From: Synechococcus sp. CCY 0621
GTDB lineage: Bacteria; Cyanobacteriota; Cyanobacteriia; PCC-6307; Cyanobiaceae
Length of the DNA stretch: 64,000 bases
Direction: 5' to 3'
NCBI RefSeq assembly: GCF_019038465.1
Contig: NZ_JAFKRH010000005.1
Coordinates: 1 to 64,000 of the forward strand
Position numbers and translations under genes: made by a program. The first letter of the stretch is position 1. Each line of letters begins with the position of its first letter. Under the pieces are notes generated by a model that was not told the origin of the DNA, ran no database searches, and worked only from the letters and a program-made list of their open reading frames with translations. Of the stretch, positions 43,751-52,017 are shown in pieces.

Positions 43751-44965
43751 CTATCTCCAGGCGCGGTCGACCTGCATGTTGCAGTCCCTGGAAAGCCAGG
43801 CGGGGGCTGACTTGCGGGGCAGCTGGCCGCTCACCACGAGGTGGGCCATGGTGTCGCAGATGACCCGGGTGGCCATCAGGGAGGTCATGTCGCTGACGTC
43901 GTAGGGGGGGGAGACCTCGACCACCTCAAGGCCGCAGACCGGCACGTTGCGCACGATCAGCTCCAGCAGCTTCAGGGCTTCACGCGGCAGCAGTCCCCCC
44001 GGCTCGGGCCAGCCGGTGCCCGGCACGAAGCCGGCATCGATGCAGTCGATGTCGAAGGAGATGTAGACGCAGTCGGTGCCGTCGGTGGCCCGTTCAATGG
44101 CGTACCTGGCCGCCGCTTCCAGGCCCATGTCGCAGATGTCGGTGACGGTGAGCACGTTGGTGCCCCGCTCGCGGCAGACCTTCACCCCTTCGCGCGGCAC
44201 CTGCCAGCCGCCGATGCCCAGCTGCACCAGGTTCTCCGCCGGGGCGTTGGCCATGTTGGTCGCATGGAACCACGGGGTGGTGTGCATGCGTTCGTCGAGG
44301 TCGGTCTCCTGGGTGTCGACGTGGCGATCGAAGTGGATGATGCCCACCTTCTTGTCGCCGAGGTGGCGGCAGACGCCCCGGACGGTGGGGAAGCCGATCG
44401 AGTGGTCGCCGCCCAGGATGATCGGGAAGGCGCCGCTGGCGAACACGTGGGCGATGCCCTTGGAGATCTGGTCGAAGCTCTTCTCGTTGTTGGCGGGGAT
44501 GGTGAAGATGTCACCCACGTCGCAGAGGGTGATCTGCTCGCGCAGGTCGACCCCCATTTCGTAGTTGTACGGGGTGTACAGGGCTGAAATGCGCCGGATG
44601 CCCTGGGGGCCGAAGCGGGTGCCGGGGCGGTAGGTGGTGCCGCTGTCGTGGGGCACGCCCACCACAGCCACGTCAAACTCCCCGACCCGGTTCACATCCT
44701 CCAGGTAAGGGGCCTTCATGAAGGTGTTGATGCCCGCGTAGTGGGGCAGTTCACCGCGGGAGAAGGTGGAGATGCGCCGATCGACGATGCTGCTGGCCGC
44801 CTCCAGGCCGTAGCGAAGTCCCTGGTCAACCTCCTGTTGCCAGCCCGTCAGGGGCAGGGCGGCTTCTTTCTCCAGGGCCCGGGCCCCTTCGCTGCCGGCA
44901 GGGTGACCACCCCGCGCAAAAGCATCGGCCGCATCAGCTGCGCTGCCGCTGGACGGTTCATTCAT
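43751..44965 (-). CDS. gdmH: Guanidine hydrolase (nickel-dependent ureohydrolase)
   Basis: This 404-residue member of the arginase/agmatinase superfamily has metal motifs GGDHSIGFP, HFDRHVDTQE and SFDIDCIDAGFVPGTG. It has an N-terminal extension of about 90 residues and FDRHVDTQETDLDERMHTTP, features of the cyanobacterial guanidine hydrolase (Synechocystis Sll1077) rather than agmatinase. The enzyme splits guanidine to urea and ammonia and needs nickel, fitting hypA and hypB directly downstream. A guanidine-I riboswitch precedes it. The N-terminus could begin at the second ATG, 4 bases away in sequence ATGAATG. Confidence 0.9.
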   Translation of the reverse strand: MNEPSSGSAADAADAFARGGHPAGSEGARALEKEAALPLTGWQQEVDQGLRYGLEAASSIVDRRISTFSRGELPHYAGINTFMKAPYLEDVNRVGEFDVAVVGVPHDSGTTYRPGTRFGPQGIRRISALYTPYNYEMGVDLREQITLCDVGDIFTIPANNEKSFDQISKGIAHVFASGAFPIILGGDHSIGFPTVRGVCRHLGDKKVGIIHFDRHVDTQETDLDERMHTTPWFHATNMANAPAENLVQLGIGGWQVPREGVKVCRERGTNVLTVTDICDMGLEAAARYAIERATDGTDCVYISFDIDCIDAGFVPGTGWPEPGGLLPREALKLLELIVRNVPVCGLEVVEVSPPYDVSDMTSLMATRVICDTMAHLVVSGQLPRKSAPAWLSRDCNMQVDRAWR

Positions 44966-44989
44966 TCAGACCTCTGGGCACGGTGGGAA

Positions 44990-45142
44990 TGGGGCGGTCT
45001 CCCGGGCTTTTGTCCCTCCGTGCCACTCGCTGTTTTGGGGGCGTGGGCCACACACAACAGTGAATGTGCTTCTCTCGGACCAGGCATCCATTCCACTGGT
45101 GGCAGAGCCAGCTGTGGGGGATCGGAACCCTAGAAGCAACTT
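44990..45142 (-). promoter_or_regulatory. Guanidine-I (ykkC) riboswitch before gdmH
   Basis: On the minus strand the leader contains, in the right order, the hallmark ykkC elements: CTAGGGTTCCG (45123-45133), CTGGTCCGAGAGAAG (45069-45083) and ACGGAGGGACAAAAGCCC (45004-45021), followed by GGGAGA. These are the most conserved bases of the guanidine-binding aptamer. It lies about 25 bases upstream of the gdmH start. Guanidine binding would turn on the operon of hydrolase, nickel chaperones and ligase. Confidence 0.92.
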
Positions 45143-45212
45143 CCGCTCAGGCATGGTGAAGGTCCATGGGGCTGACCGTTGTGACGGTTGCTACAGGAAC
45201 TCCCTGGTCGGC

Positions 45213-45491
45213 TCAGGTGGGGCAGGGGAGACCCGCCGCCTTGCGGTTGGTTTCGCGGCGCAGCAACAAAAAGAGGTAGTCCGGGTCCTTGTACTGGCTC
45301 GGCAGGCACTGGTGCAGCTGCTCAAGGCGGTGCCAGCAGACCGTTCGCTGGATCTTCTTCAGGGTTCGTCCTTCCCGGACCAACAGACGCAGGGCCTTGC
45401 AATACATCGAATAGTTGGCCTCCAGTTCACCGATGGTGACTTTCGGGATCGTGGCCTTCGGCAGGGACGCTGGAAGCGATCGGGTGCTCAT
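45213..45491 (-). CDS. Small conserved protein, paralogue of 24099-24365
   Basis: From the ATG at 45491 this is a 92-residue protein with LEANYSMYCKALRLLVREGR, LKKIQRTVCWHRLEQLHQ and YKDPDYLFLLLRRE. It matches the protein at 24099-24365 over about 60 residues. Conserved Cys, Trp and Arg residues are at the same spacing in both. The function is unknown to me. Confidence 0.6.
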   Translation of the reverse strand: MSTRSLPASLPKATIPKVTIGELEANYSMYCKALRLLVREGRTLKKIQRTVCWHRLEQLHQCLPSQYKDPDYLFLLLRRETNRKAAGLPCPT

Positions 45492-45718
45492 CGGCCATCC
45501 TTCGGGGCAGGCCCCGCAGAGATCCTTCCACTGTCGTCCATGGCCGGCCATCGCGCGCCCCCCAAACGGGGACATTGCCGCTGGACGCACCGCCCGGGGC
45601 TGCTGCTGCCGGCGGTGCCGATGGGGGCCGGCCATGGGGGTTCGCTGACCCGAACGCGGCGATGGTGCTGCACCCCTTCCGATTCGGTTAAGGTTTTGGC
45701 AACAGATCGACACCAGCC

Positions 45719-45877
45719 ATGAACGCTGACCATCCCGTTCTGAATGCGCTGCTGGCGCAGCTCCGCTCCCTCAACGAGCAGTACAGCCGTCTGCCCAACG
45801 AAATCAACCGGTACCGCGTTGTCCGCCAGGAGCAGCTGATCTCCCAGTGGGCCCCAGGCTTCAGCCTTGCTGTCTGA
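45719..45877 (+). CDS. 52-residue small protein, tandem copy 1
   Basis: ATG at 45719 opens 52 codons: NADHPVLNALLAQLRSLNEQ, YSRLPNE and RYRVVRQEQLISQW. A second frame of the same length and pattern starts 69 bases after its stop. The shared pattern is HPV, a leucine-rich helix, QY, then RYR-VRQEQLI-QW. This strongly suggests real small proteins of one family despite their size. Function unknown. Confidence 0.7.
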   Translation: MNADHPVLNALLAQLRSLNEQYSRLPNEINRYRVVRQEQLISQWAPGFSLAV

Positions 45878-45946
45878 GCCGCCCTGCGCCTCAAGCCTTG
45901 CATTGATTAACTTTCCATAAGATATCGATACCTCTCCGGTGAGGCC

Positions 45947-46105
45947 ATGAACAAAAATCATCCCGTCTACCACTCGCTCGTCTCCAGGCTGGAGAGCCTC
46001 AAGGATCAGTACCGGCGCAATCCCTGCGAGACAAGCCGCTATCGGCTGGTACGACAGGAGCAGTTGATTGCCCAGTGGGTCCAGGGCTCCGATTTTCCCG
46101 CCTGA
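45947..46105 (+). CDS. 52-residue small protein, tandem copy 2
   Basis: ATG at 45947 opens 52 codons: NKNHPVYHSLVSRLESLKDQ, YRRNPCE and RYRLVRQEQLIAQW. It has the same length as copy 1 and about 50% identity across the whole length. It has a Cys not present in copy 1. GAGG lies 3 bases before the ATG and may serve as a ribosome-binding site. The next gene, ppk2, lies about 100 bases downstream. Confidence 0.7.
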   Translation: MNKNHPVYHSLVSRLESLKDQYRRNPCETSRYRLVRQEQLIAQWVQGSDFPA

Positions 46106-46207
46106 GGCTGTCTCAGCGACGTTGCCTGTTTGTCGCGGGGTGACCATTGTTGCCGTCTCCCCGCCGTGGATCGGCTATTCCGTCAACAGCTCACCTTCCG
46201 CAGTCGC

Positions 46208-47170
46208 ATGGGTAAGAAAGACAAAAGTGGTGCCAAGGTCAAGGCCGAAAAGCCCAAAGCGCTGAGCGGCAAGGGCAAGTCCGAAAAAAAATCCGGCAAT
46301 GCGCACCGATCCGGCGGGATCAGTGAGGCGGATCTCTACCACCCCTCTCCCTTTTTCGACGACCTCGCCAACCATCCAGAAGGCCGTCACAGCAAGCTGG
46401 ACCGGAAGTTCTACGAGAAGGAACTGGCCCGGCTGCAGGTGGAGCTCGTCAAGATGCAGTACTGGGTGAAGCATGTGGGCTACCGCATGATCCTGCTGTT
46501 CGAAGGCCGTGACGCCGCCGGCAAGGGCGGCACCATCAAGCGGATCACCGAGCCCCTGAACCCCCGCGGCTGCAACGTGGTGGCCCTTGGCACCCCCTCC
46601 GACCAGCAGAAGTCGCAGTGGTACTTCCAGCGCTATGTCGAGAACTTCCCTTCAGCCGGGGAGATCGTGCTCTTCGACCGCAGCTGGTACAACCGGGCCG
46701 GCGTTGAGAAGGTGATGGGCTTCTGCGCGCCGGAGCAGGTGGATGAGTTCATGCTGTCCTGCCCGGAATTCGAGCGCATGCTCGTGCGCAGCGGCATCAC
46801 CCTGATCAAGTACTGGTTCTCCGTCAGCGACGATGAGCAGGAGATCCGTTTTCGCTCCCGTCTCGAGGATCCGGCCCGGCGCTGGAAGCTCAGCCCGATG
46901 GACCTGGAATCCCGCGATCGCTGGGTGGAGTTCTCCCGGGCCAAGGATGAAATGTTTGCCCACACCAACATCCCGGAGGCTCCCTGGTTCACGGTGGAGG
47001 CCAACGACAAGCGCCGGGCCAGGCTCAACTGCATCCGCCATCTGCTGAGCAAGGTCCCCTACGAGGACATGACCCCGGCCGCCATCGAATTGCCCCCCCG
47101 CAAGAGCGGCGGCGACTACCAGCGGCCCCCGATGAACGAGCAGTTCTTCGTTCCTAACGCCTACCCCTGA
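46208..47170 (+). CDS. ppk2: Polyphosphate kinase 2
   Basis: From the ATG at 46208 this is a 320-residue PPK2 with a Lys-rich N-terminus (residues 1-35). Walker A is LLFEGRDAAGKGGTIKR and Walker B is VLFDRSWYNRAGVE, and the lid region is MLVRSGITLIKYWFSVSDDE. PPK2 transfers phosphate between polyphosphate and nucleotides, usually making GTP or ATP from GDP or ADP. The 3' end overlaps the next convergent gene by 10 bases. Confidence 0.92.
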   Translation: MGKKDKSGAKVKAEKPKALSGKGKSEKKSGNAHRSGGISEADLYHPSPFFDDLANHPEGRHSKLDRKFYEKELARLQVELVKMQYWVKHVGYRMILLFEGRDAAGKGGTIKRITEPLNPRGCNVVALGTPSDQQKSQWYFQRYVENFPSAGEIVLFDRSWYNRAGVEKVMGFCAPEQVDEFMLSCPEFERMLVRSGITLIKYWFSVSDDEQEIRFRSRLEDPARRWKLSPMDLESRDRWVEFSRAKDEMFAHTNIPEAPWFTVEANDKRRARLNCIRHLLSKVPYEDMTPAAIELPPRKSGGDYQRPPMNEQFFVPNAYP

Positions 47171-49548
47171 AGCTGCTGGCCAAGCCGCCAGCGGCCCCCC
47201 AGCAGCTCCAGCCAGATCAGCACCACCAGCCAGTGGATCAGCACCGGCGGCCAGATCGAGCCGGTAGCGAGGTACGCGATCACGCAGACCACCCCCAGCA
47301 GACTGGCCAGGAGCAGGAACCGGCCGTCATCGAACAGGTGCCGTCCCTGGGGATACCAGAGCCTGCCGGCCAGAGGATGCCAGGCTACGAACAACCCCAC
47401 ACTCAGAGCCCCCCAGGCGAGGCTGTCCCAGACGCCCAGACCTTCGAGCGGGTGGGGCATCAGGGCCGCGCGGAACAGGGTTTCTTCGATCAGGGACGGG
47501 GTCAGCAGCAGCACGATCGCCTGACGCACCACCACCATGGGCCGCAGCCTCGCTCGCTGCGCCGGCAGGAATCCCGTGCCACGCCCCAGGGCGAGGGCCA
47601 CGGTGGCGTAGCCCCCCAGCAGCAGGGCGCCCAGGGCCAGCCCGCGAACCGTGAGGGGGGCGAAGTACGCGTCCATCAGGCGGGGCAGGACCACCCCCAC
47701 CACAGGCAGCTGGCCCAGCAACTGGGTTGGAGCCAGGGGGGCCAGGCGCTCGTCGGCCCCGGGTAGTTGGTTGGTGCGCACCAGACGCAGGCGGTCGCCA
47801 TGGCGCAGGAACACCCCGGCCATCTCATCGTGGGCCCGGCGGGGCAGCATGGAGCGCCAGCTGAGCACCCCGTCCCACAGGCTGCGGCTGGCCTTGAACC
47901 GGTCCGGGCCATCGCCCGGGGTGTCCATGAGCGAGGCGTTGTGGCGCCAGTCTTCGCGCACCATGCCGAAGGGGGTCAGCAGGGCATCGAGGGCCTGGGC
48001 CAGCGACGCCAGACGGGGTAGTTCACGGCCGTCCAGCGCCCGGCGTCGGCGACGCAGCTGGTCGATGGCGATCCAGAGGGCCTGGCTGGAATCCTGCACG
48101 CAGGAGATGGCCGGACTGACCAGGGATACACCGCTGCCGTCGCCGCTGCGGTAGCGGGCCATCAGCACCTCCGCCTGGATCGCCAGTTCCTCCAGCAGCC
48201 GGGGCTCGGTGCGTACCAGCACATCGGAGATCGGACGGGTGCCCAGCCAGCCCCGCTGCAGGTTGCCGGTGTAGGCACTCCAGTCCTGGCTGCCGGAGAC
48301 GATGCCGTTGGGGTTGTTGGCGTAGATCTGGTGGTAACGCAGCTCGAAACGGGGCTGGCCCGTGAAGGGATCGACCACCACCCGGGCGGCGCCAAAGGCG
48401 AAATGGCCCGTGACCGTGAAGCCGCTGATCGGCTCGCCCTCGGGGCCACCGATGCCGCCGAAGCTGTGGATCACCAGGGAGCGGTCGCCGGGCTGCCACG
48501 GTGTTTGGTCACCGCCAGGGAGCAGGTCGACCCGGTTGGCGCGGCCGCGGCGGGTCTGGTCGTCGCTCCAGTTGACCCGGTTGATGTGGTTCAGCCCGGC
48601 GGTGGTGCCCCGCAGGAGCTGGTCGCTCGCCAGGGAGGTGAGCCGGCGGGGCTCGAGGGCCTGGGCGGTGAAGGTGCCGGCGCCATCTGGTGCGCCGTAG
48701 AGATACCAGCCATCGGCGCCCGCTGGTGTTTCCAGCAGCCCCTCCGGATCGAAGAAGCGCCGGCCGTGGCGATCGGGTGGCTGGCGGGGCAGTCGCACGG
48801 TCTCGATGGCGCCGCTGAAGCTGCCCCGGCGCCGGTCATAGTGCTGCACCCGGAAACGCTCAGGATCGGCAGGATCGCGGGAGAGCAGTTGCACCAGGCC
48901 CACCCAGCGGCCGGTGCTCTGCAGCGGCGGACGGCCGATGCGCAACACGGGCTCTCCGTCCCGCTGATCGAGCTGCACCGCCTCTAGCGCCACGGTGATG
49001 TCGTCGTGGGGGTGGGCCCCGGCCAGGGACTGCAGCGGCCCCACGTCAGCGCGGCCGTTGAGCCGGGTGGGAACCACATTGCCCTGCTGGGCCGCCAGGC
49101 GGGCCTCGGCCCCGAGCCGCACCGGCGTTCGCACATTGCCCACCAGGGCTTGCAGCTTCGGGTCGTCCAGCCAGCCCAGACGCAGACGCTGGCCGATCAG
49201 GTCGTCATGGCCGGCCGGGGCCTGCTCCACCTCCAGCCACACCCAGTCTTCGCCGCCCTGGGCCATGGCGGCGGCAGGGGGAAGAATCAGCCGCCCAAAC
49301 CAGTCGCCGTGGGGGCGGTAAAGGGCCGGGTCCGGCCGACGCTCCAGGGGGTAGTGCGCCGGACGGTTGAAGGGGGCCCGCCAGGCCAGGTCATAGCTGG
49401 TGGGGGGTGGCGGCCCCGCCTGGGCCAGGGCCGCCCTGGCCAGGGGCAGGGACAGCAGCGCCAGGGCGGCGATGGCCAGCAGGATGGCAGGCCAGCGGCG
49501 GCGGCGCTGGGGACGCCGCCTCAGCCCTGGCTGTGGCAGGGGCAACAA
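47161..49548 (-). CDS. CPBP intramembrane protease-like protein with large exported N-terminal region
   Basis: This 795-residue protein begins with a signal-anchor (ILLAIAALALLSLPLARAALA). A region of about 550 residues follows with no domain I recognise; it contains GDRSLVIHSFGGIGGPEG and HFAFGAARVVVDPFTGQPRF. The last 190 residues form a multi-helix CPBP (Abi/Rce1-like) domain with SLIEETLFRAAL and WHPLAGRLWY, the Glu-Glu and His expected in the active site. CPBP proteins cleave or process membrane proteins. The substrate is unknown. A rhomboid protease gene lies just upstream on the same strand. Confidence 0.75.
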   Translation of the reverse strand: MLPLPQPGLRRRPQRRRRWPAILLAIAALALLSLPLARAALAQAGPPPPTSYDLAWRAPFNRPAHYPLERRPDPALYRPHGDWFGRLILPPAAAMAQGGEDWVWLEVEQAPAGHDDLIGQRLRLGWLDDPKLQALVGNVRTPVRLGAEARLAAQQGNVVPTRLNGRADVGPLQSLAGAHPHDDITVALEAVQLDQRDGEPVLRIGRPPLQSTGRWVGLVQLLSRDPADPERFRVQHYDRRRGSFSGAIETVRLPRQPPDRHGRRFFDPEGLLETPAGADGWYLYGAPDGAGTFTAQALEPRRLTSLASDQLLRGTTAGLNHINRVNWSDDQTRRGRANRVDLLPGGDQTPWQPGDRSLVIHSFGGIGGPEGEPISGFTVTGHFAFGAARVVVDPFTGQPRFELRYHQIYANNPNGIVSGSQDWSAYTGNLQRGWLGTRPISDVLVRTEPRLLEELAIQAEVLMARYRSGDGSGVSLVSPAISCVQDSSQALWIAIDQLRRRRRALDGRELPRLASLAQALDALLTPFGMVREDWRHNASLMDTPGDGPDRFKASRSLWDGVLSWRSMLPRRAHDEMAGVFLRHGDRLRLVRTNQLPGADERLAPLAPTQLLGQLPVVGVVLPRLMDAYFAPLTVRGLALGALLLGGYATVALALGRGTGFLPAQRARLRPMVVVRQAIVLLLTPSLIEETLFRAALMPHPLEGLGVWDSLAWGALSVGLFVAWHPLAGRLWYPQGRHLFDDGRFLLLASLLGVVCVIAYLATGSIWPPVLIHWLVVLIWLELLGGRWRLGQQLQG

Positions 49549-49552
49549 GTCG

Positions 49553-50134
49553 CTAGCTCCCCCCCTCGCGGTGGATCGCCAGAGCGGCCAGCACCCCCCC
49601 GGCGAAACCGGAGGCGTGGCCGATCCAGCTCACCCCCGGGGGACTCAGGAAGGGCAACAGGCTGGGCAGGGCCCCCCCGTAGGTGAACAGGGCCGTGAGT
49701 GACAACAGGATGGAAAGTGGTCGACGCTCCAGCCAGCCGATCAGCAGCAGGTAGCCCAGCAGTCCGTAGATCACCCCGGACAGGCCATGGCTGGCCTGGT
49801 GCCAGAACAGCCAGACCGGAATGGCCGTGGCATAGACCCCCAGCCACACGGCCAGGTAGTCGCCGCGGCTCTTGGCCAGCACCAGCCAGGAGAGGGGCAG
49901 GAACCAGAGGCTGTTGCTGATCAGGTGCCCGAAACCGCCATGGCTGAAGGGGGCTGTGAGGACGCCGAGGAAGGGCCCCCCCGGCACCATCGGCAGGTTC
50001 CAGCGCCCCCCGAAGACCAGCTGGTCGATGATCTCCTGGATCCAGGGCACCGCCAGGATCAACAGGGGCAGCACGGCCACACCCTTGAGATGGGACAGGC
50101 TGCGGTCGAGCCGCTGGGCGAGAGATCCGGCCAT
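49553..50134 (-). CDS. Rhomboid-family intramembrane serine protease
   Basis: This 193-residue protein has six helices. The catalytic Ser is in QASHGLSGVIYGLLG and the catalytic His in WIGHASGFAGG, and the conserved HLISNSLWF helps form the oxyanion site. It cleaves transmembrane segments. The gap to the CPBP gene is 4 bases, so two intramembrane proteases are probably co-expressed. Confidence 0.88.
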   Translation of the reverse strand: MAGSLAQRLDRSLSHLKGVAVLPLLILAVPWIQEIIDQLVFGGRWNLPMVPGGPFLGVLTAPFSHGGFGHLISNSLWFLPLSWLVLAKSRGDYLAVWLGVYATAIPVWLFWHQASHGLSGVIYGLLGYLLLIGWLERRPLSILLSLTALFTYGGALPSLLPFLSPPGVSWIGHASGFAGGVLAALAIHREGGS

Positions 50135-50171
50135 GGCCGCCGTCGGGTGGGCAATGCGTTGCGCGCCTGTC

Positions 50172-51137
50172 CTAGCTCCCCAGCGGACCGCGCAGCAGCC
50201 ACCACCACAGCGGAACCGAGATCAGGGCCAGGGCGGTGCTCCACAGCACCAGAGCCGCCACCGCTTCCGCCGCCCCCTGCTGCTTGGCAGAGGCCACCTC
50301 CTGCCGCCCCACGCCGGCCGCTTCCGTCAACAGCAGCACCGAGACGGCGGTGGGTGCCGCCGCCTGCAGCACCACCGCATCCCGCAGCAGGGACGGCAAT
50401 CCCAGCAGGCTGGCCAGCAGCAGCATGGCCAGGGGCAACGCCAGCAGCTTGCCCGCCAGGGCCACCCCCAGCCCGGGGGGGCTCTCAGGGCTCGGATGGC
50501 GACGCCGCAGCACCAGAGCCAGCCGCATCCCGACCATCGCGAGGGCCACCAGCACCACCAGGCGTGCGGGCCACCACAGCCACTGGGCCAGCGTGGCGCT
50601 CCAGGGGGTCTGGTGCACAACCATGGCGAGCCCCAGACCCCGGATGGCCGGGCTGGTGGCCAGGCCCCGCAGCTGCTGGCGAAGGCTGCCGGCGCGCCGG
50701 TCCACCAGCAGCGGGCCAAGGCTCCAGGTGATCAGGGTGGCCATCAGATCGAAGGCGATCGTGAAACCGATGGCCTCGGCGGGGAGCAGGGCCAGCCCAA
50801 CAGGGAGTCCCCAGTAGGCGGTGTTGCCCACGATGCAGCCCAGCTGCAGGCTGCCGTCGGGAATCTGGTGGCGCAGGGCCGGCAGGCGCAGCAGCAGCAG
50901 CCCCAGTCCCGAGGCGGCGGCGGCCATCAGCGCCGCCGTGAGCAGGTTGGCCTGGAAGCCTGCGCGCAGCAGCAGGGCCACCAGGCTGATCGGGATGCCC
51001 CAGGCAATCAGCGGTGGGGCCAGCCTCCCCGGCAGCCCAGGGAACCGGAGCCCCAGCACCAATCCGATCCCCAGGGCCGGCACCAGTTCGAGCAGGAAGC
51101 GCAGCACCAGCCCTCCCCCAGCTGCCGGGCCTCCCAC
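50172..51137 (-). CDS. AEC-family transporter
   Basis: This 321-residue membrane protein of the auxin efflux carrier family has two sets of helices. VGNTAYWGLPVGLALL matches the first crossing motif, and VLQAAAPTAVSVLLLTEAAG the second. Family members export or import organic acids or auxin-like compounds. The GTG at 51137 gives the longest plausible start. It is divergent from the prohibitin-like gene. Confidence 0.82.
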   Translation of the reverse strand: MGGPAAGGGLVLRFLLELVPALGIGLVLGLRFPGLPGRLAPPLIAWGIPISLVALLLRAGFQANLLTAALMAAAASGLGLLLLRLPALRHQIPDGSLQLGCIVGNTAYWGLPVGLALLPAEAIGFTIAFDLMATLITWSLGPLLVDRRAGSLRQQLRGLATSPAIRGLGLAMVVHQTPWSATLAQWLWWPARLVVLVALAMVGMRLALVLRRRHPSPESPPGLGVALAGKLLALPLAMLLLASLLGLPSLLRDAVVLQAAAPTAVSVLLLTEAAGVGRQEVASAKQQGAAEAVAALVLWSTALALISVPLWWWLLRGPLGS

Positions 51138-51202
51138 GATGGCGGCCCTGGGCCTCCAACGCTGCCTAGGGTCGTGGCACCCCCATGGTTCCCAGGTTCC
51201 CG

Positions 51203-52006
51203 ATGCAATCCCCCATGCGCTCCGGCGCAGATAACGGCTTCGGCGGCCTCTGGCAGCTGATCTTCGCCGCCGTGCTGGGAGGACTGGTGCTGCTCACCCA
51301 GACGGTGTTCATCGTGCCGGCGGGCAGCGTCGCCGTGGTCACGACCCTCGGCAAGGTCACGGGCGCGCCGCGGCAGCCGGGGGCCAACTTCAAGGTCCCC
51401 CTGGCCCAGAACACCTCCCTCTTCGATGTGCGTACCCAGGTGCGGCCGGAGCAGTTCTCCACCCTCACCAAGGACCTGCAGGTGATCCAGGCCACCGCGA
51501 CGGTGAAGTACGCCATGAAGCCCGCCGAGGCGGGTCGCATCTACGAAACGATTGCCACCGATGACCAGCAGATCTATCCGCGGGTGATCCAGCCGTCCCT
51601 GCTGAAGGCCCTCAAGTCGGTGTTCTCCCAGTACGAACTGGTGACCATCGCCACCGAGTGGAACTCCATCTCGGAACTGGTGCAGGAGAAGGTGGCTGAA
51701 GAGCTGCGCAAATTCGACTACGTGACCGTCCAGGGCCTGGATCTCACCGGCCTGCAGATCGCCGAGGAGTACCGCGCCGCGATCGAGCAGAAGCAGATCG
51801 CCGAACAGCAACTGTTGCGGGCCCAGACGGAGGTGCTGATCGCCGAGCAGGAGGCCAAGCGGTACCAGACCCTCAATTCCAGCCTCGACGACCAGGTGCT
51901 CTACAAGCTGTTCCTCGACAAATGGGACGGTCAGACCTCGGTGGTGCCGGCCCTGCCAGGCGCGTCCGGCGGCGGCAGCCCGGTGATCGTCAACGGTCGT
52001 CGCTGA
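51203..52006 (+). CDS. SPFH/prohibitin-like membrane protein
   Basis: This protein is about 267 residues. One N-terminal membrane helix (LWQLIFAAVLGGLVLLTQTVFI) is followed by an SPFH domain: VPAGSVAVVTTLGKV, VRPEQFSTLTKDLQVIQATA, and the coiled-coil YRAAIEQKQIAEQQLLRAQTEVLIAEQEA. Such proteins form rings that organise membranes or protect proteases. An ATG at 51185 is an alternative start. A 2-oxoglutarate oxygenase gene follows 11 bases later. Confidence 0.85.
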   Translation: MQSPMRSGADNGFGGLWQLIFAAVLGGLVLLTQTVFIVPAGSVAVVTTLGKVTGAPRQPGANFKVPLAQNTSLFDVRTQVRPEQFSTLTKDLQVIQATATVKYAMKPAEAGRIYETIATDDQQIYPRVIQPSLLKALKSVFSQYELVTIATEWNSISELVQEKVAEELRKFDYVTVQGLDLTGLQIAEEYRAAIEQKQIAEQQLLRAQTEVLIAEQEAKRYQTLNSSLDDQVLYKLFLDKWDGQTSVVPALPGASGGGSPVIVNGRR

Positions 52007-52017
52007 ATCCGCCCCCC

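Noticed and set aside
43751-44965. Agmatinase or arginase identity
   Set aside because: The N-terminal extension, the HFDRHVDTQE region, the hypAB partners and the guanidine-I riboswitch favour guanidine hydrolase.
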